From Cladosporium sp. IMV 00045 (lineage: Eukaryota; Ascomycota; Dothideomycetes; Cladosporiales; Cladosporiaceae), in contig MSJI02000543.1 in the NCBI GenBank assembly GCA_001931905.2, positions 1 to 59,560 on the forward strand: a DNA stretch of 59,560 bases, written 5' to 3'. The notes beneath the pieces are model-generated. The model searched no databases and was not told the DNA's origin. It saw only the letters and a list, made by a program, of their open reading frames with translations. Below are positions 43,942-54,680 of the stretch, in pieces (within the stretch, counting starts at the first letter, position 1; each line of letters opens with the position of its first letter). Position numbers and translations under genes: made by a program.

Positions 43942-44118
43942 TGAGACTATGGAACCTGTGTCAAAATCAAGAATAAATACTTGGCTCTCCCGACTAGTAA
44001 AATATACACTCTATCACCCAACACTTCCTGCTTTGATTTGAGATTTTCGGAAAGATTCTCGCAAGAACACCCGCATTATTTCTCGCGCTGCTTCAAGAAA
44101 GCATATTCCACGTTTCGT

Positions 44119-44145
44119 CCCCGCCTCTCCACTCCCCATCTCCAC
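44119..44145 (-). promoter_or_regulatory. Cluster of three CreA (carbon catabolite) motifs
   Basis: CCCCGC (44119-44124) and CTCCAC (44127-44132 and 44140-44145) are the complements of GCGGGG and GTGGAG, all fitting SYGGRG. Closely spaced pairs are the functional form in fungi, so glucose repression is likely. Confidence 0.5.
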
Positions 44146-44270
44146 GATCTCCAACTATGGCATTAGAAAACGGAGTTCGGCTGAGTCCATTGCCACCACA
44201 TCCTGGTCCTCTCGACCTGGACCACGCCGGTGGCTTCAAAAAGATGCAGTCTTTCCTTTACACCAGCTGG

Positions 44271-44276
44271 TATAAA
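44271..44276 (+). promoter_or_regulatory. TATA box of the sugar transporter
   Basis: TATAAA 136 bp before the transporter start codon and about 125 bp downstream of the CreA cluster, a normal arrangement. Confidence 0.5.
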
Positions 44277-44406
44277 GATCCGCTGCTCCCATGAAACTGG
44301 GTCTCTTCTATCAAAGGATAAATCACCAACATCTTCGCTCACATTACGAGTGGCACTATCTTACATCTCCTTAAACTCCCTAATCGATTGTGGTACCACT
44401 GACACA

Positions 44407-46090
44407 ATGGGCGGCCCATCCGGAGTCGTTGCCTCGAGCGGCAATGAGGTCTACAAGACCTTGTCCAACAACGTCAACCCATCTTGGATACGTGACAAGG
44501 GACTCAGGCGACTGAACTTGGCCATCGGTGCCATGTTCGCATCCGCAGCTGCCAATGGCTACGATGGCTCACTCATCAATGGTTTGCTGGCCATGCCGCA
44601 CTTCAACAACAACCTTGGCGATCCCAGCTCCAGCCTACTTGGAGTTACTCTGGCAGGCATCAGTCTCGGTGGTCTCCCATCTTTCATCCCGGCATCTTAC
44701 GTTAGCGACTACCTTGGTCGCCGTATCACCGTGGCCATTGGCTCAAGTTTGATGCTAGGCGCAGCCATCATTCAGTGCGCAACTTCTGGCGTCTACGCCT
44801 TTCTTGGAACACGCATCATGCTGGGTGTCGGTCTGGGATTTTCTCAGACCGCTGCACCTCCGCTCACGGCTGAGATTGCACACCCGAAGCATCGTGCCAA
44901 TGTTACGAATCTGTTTCAGGCAATCTGGTTCTGGGGTGCCATTATCTCTGCAATCATGTCCCTTGCTTTTCTCTTCGTGGACAACAGCTGGAGTTGGCGA
45001 ATCCCATGTCTCTTTCAAGGCTTCTTCCCTGCGATTCAGCTTATTGGTCTTTTATGGGTGCCCGAGTCGCCTAGGTGGCTCGTCTCCAAGAATAGACATC
45101 ACGATGCCCTCAGGGTTCTCGCAAGATACCACGCGAACGGAGATGTGGATGACCAGCTCGTACAATTTGAATACCAAGAAATCTGTCAGGCTCTTGAGTT
45201 AGAGAAGGAGGTGGCCAGGTCGACAGGGTGGTCCACCTTCTTCGCAACGAAGGGTAACAGACACCGCCTTCTGATTTGCGTTCTTGTCGGCTTCATGATC
45301 CAATGGGCAGGCAATGGAATTGTTTCTTGTAAGTACTGATTCTCTTATTGAACCATTTACATATACTGAACCTTATCAGACTACCTCGCCCCAATCTTGA
45401 AGAGTGTCGGCATCACCAGCTCCGTCACACAAGCTGGCATCAACCTTGCCCTCCAAATATGGAATGCATTCTTCGCCTTCGGTGGTGCAATTAGCGCAGA
45501 ACGGTTCGGTCGTCGCCCTCTCTGGCTCATCTCGGCTAGCGGCATGCTCGCCTCCTTTATAATCGTCACGGCACTGAGCGCGACGTTTGCCGAGCATGCC
45601 ATCAAAGCAGCCGGCAGTGCGACTGTTGCGTTTCTCTTCATATTCTTTGCATTCTACGACATTGCCTTCACACCACTGTCGATCGCCTACCCGGTCGAGA
45701 TCCTGCCTTTCTCTCTTCGAGCCAAGGGTCTTGCTGTAAACTTGACTACGGTTTTTGGCGCTGGCTTGTAAGTTATCTGTGACATCTCTTTCGCAAAGCG
45801 TATGTTGCTGACCCTCTTCTAGTTTCAACCAATTCTGCAACCCCATCGCCCTTGACGCGATCGCTTGGAAGTTCTACTTTGTGTATATTGGCACACTGGC
45901 GGCCATGATTCCAACCATCTATTTCCTCTTCCCTGAGACCAAGGGTCGCACGCTCGAGGAGATTGCCAAAGTTTTTGACGGTGATACAGCTGAGATGCAG
46001 GTCTTTAGACAGGCATCCATTAACGCGGAGATGGACAAGGAAATGGAAACGAAGTCTGCTGTCAACGTTGATTATACGGAGAAGGTCTGA
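44407..46090 (+). CDS. MFS sugar/H+ symporter (hexose/disaccharide), three exons
   Basis: A 525-residue sugar porter of the major facilitator superfamily in the plasma membrane. Exons 44407-45328, 45380-45767 and 45823-46090 are joined by introns of 51 and 55 bp with GTAAGT donors; both splices restore conserved helices (GNGIVSYYLAPIL and FGAGFFNQFCNPIAL). Sugar-porter signatures are present: ANGYDGSLINGL, DYLGRRITVAIG, WVPESPRWL, ERFGRRPL and FPETKGRTLEEIAKVFDG. About 12 helices are visible. Its divergent promoter with an isomaltase-type glucosidase suggests uptake of the same disaccharide. The LAC/MAL-like subgroup is likely, but the exact sugar is not readable from sequence. Confidence 0.95.
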
Positions 46091-46708
46091 GGATTTGTAG
46101 GGGGGATGCTGCATCAGAAGTATTAGTAGTTAGTATGCCGCCATAAAATGTTTTCGATCAATTTGCGCTCGTCTGTATACCTTGAATCGTTCCATATGAT
46201 TTTGAGCATCAGCTCAATACTGTCAAAGCATTTTGGTCATAGGCTCACTCAAAGCAAGCTTGCCTGCATGCATACAATGTGAGGTATTCAAACCTATTCT
46301 CAGCTCACAGCATTACCGCAGTTCTCTGTGACGATATTGAATGTTGTCTCGAAAGCAATGTATACAAGCTCTTCTTACATCACCGTTGTCGCCGCAGTCC
46401 TCTGAGATGGCATTCAACGTCGTCTCAGCGACGTCCGTATGTTTCATCATCGTCGTCACATAGTCGCCCTTCTGACCTATACCAATTATTAACCACTGTA
46501 TCTGATGCAATATGCCTCGTTCAATATTGAAGACAGCATTCAAGTCTTCTGGAAGGAAGTCTATAAATCTCCGACAACAGGGAGTACGAGCTACCTTCGC
46601 TCTGTATCCTTCAAACATCAATATACTGGCCTCATTGCAATCGAGTAACCATTAACGACAAACAGCTTCGGACTTGACATTGAATCCAGGCCAGCACTCT
46701 AGCAGTCC
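46091..46708. other. Intergenic region, no gene seen
   Basis: The 3' flank of the sugar transporter, AT-rich, with short domain-free frames only. Confidence 0.55.
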
Positions 46709-47317
46709 ATGGCATGGTTTTCAGGATCCGGTCCTTTCGGATGGTTCGACGGCACAAGACCTGACGCTGAGTATCACGATTATTCTTGCCTGACTGGAAG
46801 AGCAAGTGAATGGGGAGTGCAGACCTGGCAGCCTTCACAGCATATCGCAGCTTCCAACCCTTACTACCGTTCGGAAGTACCAGGCGACGGCGGCCAATTT
46901 GGCATGCTAGATTTTTCGAGCGGACAGGGACAGTGGCACGAGATTTTCGCAGGCGATGCGACTAGGGACCCTCAATATAGACCCTCTCACAATCGATGGG
47001 GTCCAGCCGGATACAGCGGATTTGGTGGGCTTATCGATGGCATCGATGGGCCAGGGCTTGGATACCGTTCGACGCCATCAGAATGGGCGCTGGCAGATTG
47101 AGGAGCAACAGATCCAAGGGGGGGTCGCGAGCCACATATCCCAGGCCGTGGTGGCTTGACTAACCCAAATGAGGCGGCCAGCAAGGGCTGTATGGGCTAC
47201 AATCAACGCAATGATTGGGGCCCATACCCAGAGTTTCGTCCACATGATCCCTATGATATAGCGGACATGGAATACCAAGTAGCCATGGGGGGTGAAATGC
47301 CCTTTGGCTATAGGTAA
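46709..47317 (+). pseudogene. Gly/Tyr/Trp-rich orphan frame interrupted by one TGA
   Basis: A frame of 202 sense and stop codons before the final TAA that matches no family I know. The first 130 residues (MAWFSGSGPFGWFDG..., YRSTPSEWALAD) end at TGA 47099-47101. The same frame then continues for 71 residues of the same unusual composition (GRGGLTNPNEAA, DWGPYPEFRPHDPYDIADM) to TAA at 47315. Either this is a decayed gene with one nonsense codon, or the TGA lies in an intron. An 87-bp candidate (GTGGGC at 47025 to ACAG at 47111) would remove it in phase. A further GTAAAG...CATTAG intron (47314-47371) could change the C-terminus. No signal peptide is evident. Confidence 0.4.
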
Positions 47318-48650
47318 AGCGATACGTACGGCTGCGAGCGTTGGCATTTGTTGATGCTGAACTGGCATTAGCGTGACATAATGGCCGGATGGAGTTTTGC
47401 TTTTGTTTGCCATAATTGACTGAAACCAATATTGCTCTTAGTTTTATCACAAATATTCCCGGGGGTGCAACGACGCCACATTTCTATTGCCTCGCGTTGA
47501 TCGTTAGTAAACGTACTTCTTGCGGTGGGACATACTACGATCGCTCCATTGTCGCCCTTTCGCACCAGACAATGAATGAACTGAGGCATGTCATGTTCAC
47601 TCCGTAGTGAAGAATGCATAGAGCATTGCGTAGTAAAGTCCTGGGGTGTTCTTTTCCAACTAATAGCAGCCGGCAATGCAATCTGCACGGCGACAAAATC
47701 GTATCTCCAGGTCGAACTAGGAGAATCTCGTTGTGACCGTGCAGCTCTGATACCGCTACTAACTTGGATTCACACTCACATCAAGAGTAGTATAAAAGAA
47801 GGTGGTCAGCACATATCTGGCAAGGGCTGTGACTCCAGTCTTTTGGTTCCGGCAAAGTCCGATCGAGTTTGAGGACTCGCTTTGTGTTCATTTGCTTATT
47901 TATACCAGAGTGGCTAAGGAGCTCTCGAATGGATGCTTGTTGTGAACTGCTGAAGGATCGAATACACCAAAGCTTTGAAAGAGAGATTTTCGGGTAATTA
48001 AAGTGGCCTTCGAAGTCAATCTGATCTTTGCAAGTCACTCACAAGGTTGCGGTGCAATAGTCAACAAGCTCCGATGTTCGTTGTTTCTCAAATACATGTC
48101 GACGAAGCATTTTCGCTGAGGTAGTATCTGTTCCTGATGACCGGCCATCATGAAGCCGGGTATAAAGGTCACTGAGCTGTATCCATCGGCTTTGCGGATA
48201 TACCGAGTAATGAGCGGTGCCATAAACAGGTCTCTCGAATCCTTGTGTGAGTACACATGTAGCGACCTGTCCAGTCAGTCGAAGTGAACAGCTTTGTGGT
48301 CATGGTATCTGCTTTCTTCGACTTGGGTCGCGACGACGCACCGCCTGATTACTGTGCATTGAAAGATAGAACTGGAAATGAGAGCACTAGAGGAATGACA
48401 AGTCCAATGATACTGTCGCTACTTGCTTACCGAAGGGCGCGGCTTTAGAAATGCAAGGTTGAACGTGGCTGGCGAGCTGGCCAACTTTCGCTTGTAACCG
48501 CGCCGAAGCCGAGCCCGGAGGCGATTCCAGCCCAGCAAAATCACGCCACGGTCGGCAAATTTTTGTTTTGCACCCTGCCTGGTACTTTAATAATCTACCC
48601 GGGTACTTTGTACCACAGATTGCTATATATTCAGGGTCAACCTCCCTGCC
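47318..48650. other. Intergenic region, no gene seen
   Basis: This 1.3-kb gap has only short frames without domains on either strand. A TATA-like CTATATAT is at 48622-48629, just before the MFS gene. Confidence 0.5.
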
Positions 48651-50145
48651 ATGCCTTCAACACAAGCGCGGCGACCGACCGACGACATGACGGCCGACGA
48701 GCGTCAACCGCTACTCCGCCAGGTGAAGAGCCGCGAGGATGTCTACGACGACATCGATCTGCCTGAGGACTGGTCGTTGGCGTACAAGTGGGGAATTGTC
48801 GCATTGCTTGCCTTCATGGCATTTGCAGTGTACGTGGAAGCAGCTACTGATCTTTTGGTAAATTACTGACATGGTTCATAGCACTTTCAATTGCGTCTCT
48901 GTGGTTCCCGTCGCTGGTCGCATCATAGCTGACCTGAATGGCGGTCAAGAAAATAAGACCGGCAGCATTCTCCTCGTCACTATTTGGGAACTTGGCGAAG
49001 CAGCAGGTCCTCTTTTGATCGCACCTCTGTCCGAACGATATGGTCGCTATCCCGTTTTCAATGTCGCCAATGTCCTCTTCATCTTCGGCAGCTTATTGGG
49101 AGTACTCAGCCAGAGCATGGGTCTAATGATTTTTGCCCGTTTCTTCATCGGAGTGACCGTCGCTTCGAATGTGCTCAACCCTGCTATCATTGGCGATATT
49201 TTTCCCTCGGAGCAACGTGGCTCGGCCATGTCCATCGTCATGTTCGCACCATTGCTCGGTGGTGCTATCGGACCCGCGATCTCTGGCGCCATTGCGGAAT
49301 CTTATGGCTGGAGAGCAACTATGTGGCTTTCGATTTGTCTGGCTTGTATCTGCGAAACTGTGATTCTGACCTGCTTCCGCGAGACGTACAAGATTACGGT
49401 GTTGACCAACAGAGGCATCTCCCTTTCGGACAATAGTGAGTCGCCAATCCCTGAAGACCCCGGTCTTCTGGCTTCGATCACGCGACCTCTCAAGGTTTAC
49501 TGGAGCTCGTTTGTCCTTCAAATCCTGTCCCTATACGGCGCTCTAGTGTTCACCTTCTTCTACATAATGTCGACGACTCTCCCGGACATCTTGAGATACA
49601 GATACAACTTCACGCCCGCGATGGTGGGATCTGCCTTCCTCAGCTTCAGTGTCGGCTCGGTCATCGGCCTTGCCGTCTGCCATGTTCTTCTCGACCGCAT
49701 CTACAAAGCCTTGCAATCACCGGACTCCGGGAAGTCCCAGCCCGAAAACCGCCTGCCACTCGTCATTGTCAGCAGCGTCGTTCTTCCATTTGTCGTCGCT
49801 CTTTACGGCTGGGTAGCTCAATGCATATTACCCGTGCCGCTCATGCTCCTTGCCGTGGTCCTCCTTGGCGCATTCGTCATCATGGGGATGGTGCCGCTTA
49901 CAGCTTACGTCGTTGATTCTTTCAACCTGTTCTCAGCGTCAGCCATGACTGCTGTGCTGATCACCAGATGCCTCATGGGTACCTTCCTGCCACTGGTTAC
50001 GGTGCCCCTGTCTGAGGCTATTGGGTACGGATTGGGATTCACGGTGTTGGCTGCCGCTACTCTGCTACTGGCTCCTGTGCCGTTTGTTATCTGGAGGTAC
50101 GGTGGACAGTGGAGGCAAAAGTCTGATTTCACGAAAGATGAGTAA
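48651..50145 (+). CDS. MFS exporter, DHA1 (drug:H+ antiporter) type, two exons
   Basis: A 480-residue membrane exporter. Exons 48651-48829 and 48882-50145 join across a 52-bp intron (GTACGT donor, CTGAC branch site, ATAG acceptor) inside the first helix, giving ALLAFMAFAVTFNCVSVVPVAG. The DHA1 pattern is clear: a charged N-tail with DLPEDWSLAYKW, then LVTIWELGEAAGPLLIAPLSERYGRYPVF, RFFIGVTVASNVLNPAIIGDIF and about 12 helices. The substrate is unknown; polyamines, drugs or metabolites are possible. ATG 48687 (MTADERQPLL) is an alternative start, because the TATA-like box is only about 25 bp before 48651. It has no obvious functional link to the sugar locus. Confidence 0.92.
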
Positions 50146-50485
50146 CGTGTTATGATGTCTGATTGATATGCGTGGATGATTTGGATTTGTACTTGGATTT
50201 GAGCGTTTACAACAGCGTTTTGCGGTTAAAAAAAAAGCAATCTATATGTAGATAAAGTAAACTTCGTATATACCTGGAATTGGATTTATTATAAACATAA
50301 TTCTAGGCATCTCTTGTTCCAATGATGACCAAACATTATTTTGGTTGTCTTCTGAACCATCTCCAGTAAAACCCGGCCGATCCTCGCGCCAAGCCGCCTG
50401 GCCTGGCCCACTTTTAAACAAAAGTTCAACTTTGACGCCGCCGCAGAAGCAGAATATTACTTGAAGCTTTATAAAATCGCCCAAG
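50146..50485. other. Intergenic region, no gene seen
   Basis: A 340-bp spacer with A-tracts near 50226; it contains the PRMT3 promoter. No feature is supported. Confidence 0.6.
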
Positions 50486-52265
50486 ATGAGCTCAATCGAT
50501 GCTATCGTGAACGCTGGGCCGTCAGCCCAGCAACTACGTGACGACAATGACGACACGCCTGAGAGATTCGACGCCCTCAACGTGCGCGAGGACAGCGAAG
50601 GCTGGAACGATGTCGAGGAAGACACTGAGGAGTTCAGCGTTCAGTGCCTGTTCTGCAGCGAATCGTCGCCTTCTCTCGCTCAGGCTTTGGATCACATGAA
50701 GAATAGTCATGATTTTGATCTTGTAGCATTCCGCTCTCGTCACGGTGGGTAGGTCTCAGAACCGGTCTTTACCAGGTTTTCCTAACGGTCGAATTTGTCA
50801 GGCTGACAAAATGGCAGGTCTTGACTTTTTCGGTATGATCAAGTTTGTCAACTATGTCCGCTCAGAAGTCAAGGCTGGATATCCGAAGCCTTCAGTGGAG
50901 AGTCCGGCTGCTTGGGAGGATGAGAAATTCATGCAGCCCGTGCTTGAGGACGATGCACTGCTCTTCAGCGTTGACGAGCTCGAGTCGATGGAAGTCAACG
51001 GAAAGCAGCCCGCAGAGTCGAACGAGAGCAACGCCACTGACGAAGTGTCAAGGCTGAAGGAGCAGCTCAGCAAGCTCCAATCACAGTTTGACGTTTACCG
51101 CGAGCAGGTCAGCGAAACTCTGGAGAAGCGTTGGTCTGAGGCTCCCAGCAAAGACAACGGCGAGACAGACGCAAAGGCGAAGCGCTACGATGACTCGTAC
51201 TTCGAAAGCTACAGCTTCAACGACATCCATCAGGTCATGCTTCAGGACAGCGTGCGTACCGAGGCTTACCGTGACTTCATCTACGAGAACAAGCACCTTT
51301 TCGCCGGCAAGACTGTGATGGATGTTGGCTGCGGTACTGGTATTCTGTCTATGTTCTGCGCCAAAGCTGGTGCCAAGCAGGTGTTCGCCCTAGACAATAG
51401 TGCCATCATTGACAAAGCGCGCCAAATCGCATTCGAGAACGGTCTGGACAAGCAGATCACTTTCATCCGCGGAAAGGTCGAGGATCTTCACGAGCTGCCC
51501 GGTAGCTACAAGGACGTCGACATCATTGTCAGCGAATGGATGGGCTACTGCCTCTTTTTCGAGAACATGCTGCCATCCGTTTTCTGCGCGAGAGACCGCT
51601 TCATGAAGCGTCGTGCCGATGGCTCTTTCGATGGCCTCATGGTGCCGAGCCACGTTAGCGTGCACCTCGCACCCCTCGCGGATCCCGACTGGGTCAGCGA
51701 CAATGTCACATTCTGGAACGACGTTTACGGATTCGACATGCACTGCATGCTCGAGGGTGCGCTTGACGATGTCGTTGTGCAGCACCCTCCGGCGAAGACT
51801 GTCGTCGGCAGCACTGGCAAGAAGCAGCCTGTGGCGATGTGGGATTTGCACCAGGCGACTGCCGAGGACCTGCAGTTCCAGGTGCCGTTCGAAGTGACTC
51901 TCGACCAGGACATTGACTCTCTGGATGCATGGTGCACTTGGTTCGACACCGTCTTTTCGCCTGCACCTGCAGCCACCGCCGGTTTGCCCGGCAGAATCGA
52001 GCCGGAAGAGCAGGACAAGCTGTCTGCGCAGAAGGGTGCGGTGACTTTCAGTACCAGCCCTATGACCAAGCGCACCCACTGGCAGTGTGGTACCTGCATT
52101 GTCGATCGTAAGGGAAAGACCGGCAACAACCTCAGCTCTGGAACTGTCATTGGCGGCAACGTCAAGTTTCTGAAGGATGACGAAGGAAGGGGATTGAACA
52201 TTACTGCACAGTGGGAGTCTAAGGATGCGCAAGAGAAGGGCGACCAATCGTGGAAGATGCGATGA
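50486..52265 (+). CDS. PRMT3: Protein arginine N-methyltransferase 3, two exons
   Basis: Methylates arginine using S-adenosylmethionine; in other species this type acts on ribosomal protein S2. Exons 50486-50744 and 50818-52265 join across a 73-bp intron. The later acceptor (GCTGACAAAATGGCAG) must be used, because the earlier TTTGTCAG would break the frame. The product is 568 residues. An acidic N-terminus precedes a C2H2 zinc finger (about 54-77, CLFCSESSPSLAQALDHMKNSH), the mark of the PRMT3 group. A coiled-coil linker (SRLKEQLSKLQSQFDVYREQ) follows, then the catalytic core with motif I (VMDVGCGTGILSMFCAKAG), the double-E loop (SEWMGYCLFFENML) and the THW loop (THWQCG). Cytosolic. Confidence 0.96.
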
Positions 52266-53006
52266 TTGACATGATGTGAGACGAGGGAATGATCATGCAT
52301 TTTGATACACCTGCAGCATCTGTGCAAAACCCGGCTGTCTGATCGCAGTCAAAGACATTCTGACATGGGTCGACCAACTGGGTACTTTACACGAAACCAA
52401 AAAGCATTTGTCATGAGAATCGGTATCAGCTCGGCCCATCATTCAGTGAACCAGATGTCGCACGGAAGGCGTTCGACCCAATTCTACAAGCCTCACAACC
52501 TCCAATTGGGGAAGGTCGGATCTTCTGTTTGCATTCCGTTCTGATTTGCGTAGAGTGACCCTAAGATCTAACCCTACCAAACGATTCACGTGGTGAGCAA
52601 TAGAAGTGAATCGATACTGATCAGGCTTCATAAGCAGAAGCAGAGGACTTTTCCTCCAGGGTCATTGAACCTCAGCACCCGGCGAACGCCTCCAACATAC
52701 CTACCAGCACGCCCTTCCATTCCTCGACCGTGTCTGGACTTTGATCTCGCTAGCGCCACGCGAAATCTATCATATAGGCTTTCCGCGACCTCGTATTCCT
52801 TCGATATGGAATTCACATGGCGCCACGGCCTGATCGATAGCCACCAACAATTCAAACGAGCCATCCCCTTGCTTGCCTTGACGTGAAAGAATTTTGATAT
52901 ATCATCTTAGCACGACGACCTCATGCGTTTTTCCGGAGCTACGTTCAGTCTGCCCAAGTAAATACATCAAACCAGATCCCTCCCTCCAACCACATTTGCT
53001 GCAAAC
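52266..53006. other. Intergenic region, no gene seen
   Basis: Contains an isolated CCCTAAGATCTAACCCTA patch (about 52559-52576) similar to the telomere-like motifs near the left end. Otherwise only domain-free short frames. Confidence 0.55.
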
Positions 53007-54680
53007 ATGATCAACCGGGCCATTCTCTTCGCCCTGCTGATCGCTCCTGCGATCGCTGAGCCACTCGCTGAGGCATTAGCCGAGTCCGACAAGCGTCCTG
53101 AACGCTACAAGCCGTGTAAGCAGGCTCTGAACTGCTTGTACAACTACGGTGGGGAGTCCTTCGTTACTTCCTACTGCGGGACGGACAGGATCACCAAGAC
53201 TGAGAAAGTGTATGACTTACGCCGTCAGCTTGAGTTGTCTGTCTGCTGACTTGGAAGCAGTACGACTTACAAGACGACAATCACGAGTATCGCGACGAAT
53301 GTTACGGTCACTGGCTCGGCTGCCACGGCCACCGAGACGAAGTATCACCGCCGCATCTTGCATGCTCGCTGTACATTGCAGAGACTGATTTCTTCACCCG
53401 TAGCACCGAGTTTAGCACCGTTCCAGAAACCACGATCACGGTCTCGACGGAGATTACTGGAACTGTGACAGTCACAAACACCGTCGAAACTATAACGAAT
53501 ACGGCCACAGCGTAAAGACACCTCAACTCCCTCCTCACCCCCTCTACAACATTCGCTAACAAGTCCCCCAGCACATCCACAGCCTTCACCTGCGATGGCA
53601 CCCCCCGCCCACCCTCAGTCAACCCAGCACCAATGCCAACTCCAGTCTCCAAGGCCAAGAGGCAGGATCCGAGCAGCTCAGACACCGCTTCCATCACTCT
53701 CGACTTCGCCACGATCGACGTCTCGACCTCAACCGGGACGAAGACCGACACGGCCACGGCGGCTTTCACTTGCTCGAGTCTGTACGGCTCTGAGGGCTTG
53801 AAAGCTACGTGCAAGTGTCCACGCGTGCCGAAAGCTACTACTACGAAGACTGTCGCGAAGAATAAGACGACTGTTGGCGGCGTGAGTTTTTCACTTCCGT
53901 TTGTTGGGGATTGTGATGTTTGATCCTGTTTGCTGACTGATTTTGCAGACGGGGACGGTTACGAAAACGCCTACTATCAGTATGTTCCTTACCTGCATTT
54001 CCTGACTTGCCGCAGCTGCTAACCAATCTCCCATCACCAGCCGCCACAGCCTTCACAACCATTCAAACCTCGATCACCATCTCGGCAACAGCCACAGGCG
54101 ATGTAAGTCCCTCCCTCTACCCCTCCGGTCCCCTGAAGGAACAATCCCCAACTACCCACCCTCCACCCAGGAAACCATAACCGTCAACGCCACCGCCAGC
54201 TCCGCCGCCACAGAAACAACAATCCTCACCCAAACCTCCCCAGCCCCCACAGCCTTCCTCCTAACCTACAACGACACTACCAGCAACAGCCCCTTAACAG
54301 CCTACCGCGCCGCCTCCCCCGGCAGCTCCGGCAGCCTAATCGCCTTCTTAGACCCAAACAACCCCAACACCACCACGCCCGACAGCAACAGCACAACCTT
54401 CACTCTCACTTCCCTCGCCCAACTCGCGCAAACACCGGATAACACCACGCAACTTATCGCGAGCATCAACGCGCGCGATCCGTTCCCCTACCTCTTTCTG
54501 GACGCCATGCCCGCCCCGGACGGACTGACGCCTTACTGCGCTGCTTGCGGTGGGGTTTTGAGGTGTGAGTTCCCCGGGGGAGATAGGGGGAGTGGGTTTG
54601 AGGTTTGTGGGGGGTATTTGAGCTTGGGGAGGGTGGGGGAGTGGTGTGTGAATATTACGCTGGGGTATGTGGAGATTTAG
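53007..54680 (+). CDS. Secreted Thr/Ser-rich protein, seven exons
   Basis: An unfamiliar secreted protein assembled from exons 53007-53209, 53261-53341, 53404-53511, 53572-53881, 53949-53979, 54041-54102 and 54171-54680. Every junction has GT...AG, and the frame stays open for 434 residues. Features are a signal peptide (1-17, LFALLIAPAIA), a short propeptide ending at Kex2-type Lys29-Arg30, Thr/Val/Ser-rich repeats (TTITSIATNVTVTG, TEITGTVTVTNTVETITNT), a second Lys160-Arg161 site, and a C-terminal Cys-rich domain (YCAACGGVLRC, FEVCGGYLSLG, WCVNITLGYVEI). The Thr-rich part suggests heavy O-glycosylation; no GPI tail is seen. Small phase-consistent exons, one of 31 bp, support reality. Function unknown. 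Confidence 0.8.

Larger units (their letters stand above)
43694..44406. promoter_or_regulatory. Divergent promoter of glucosidase and sugar transporter
   Basis: This 713-bp region controls both genes. It holds a CGG-N9-CGG site (43827-43841), a CGG-N8-CGG site (43928-43941), three CreA-type motifs (44119-44145) and a TATA box at 44271-44276. A 45-codon open frame (44157-44294) begins with ATG but lies mostly upstream of the TATA box and is not called as a gene. Confidence 0.7.

Noticed and set aside
44157..44294. 45-codon ATG frame upstream of the sugar transporter
   Set aside because: Lies mostly upstream of the TATA box, so it is probably not transcribed with the gene; too short to support alone.
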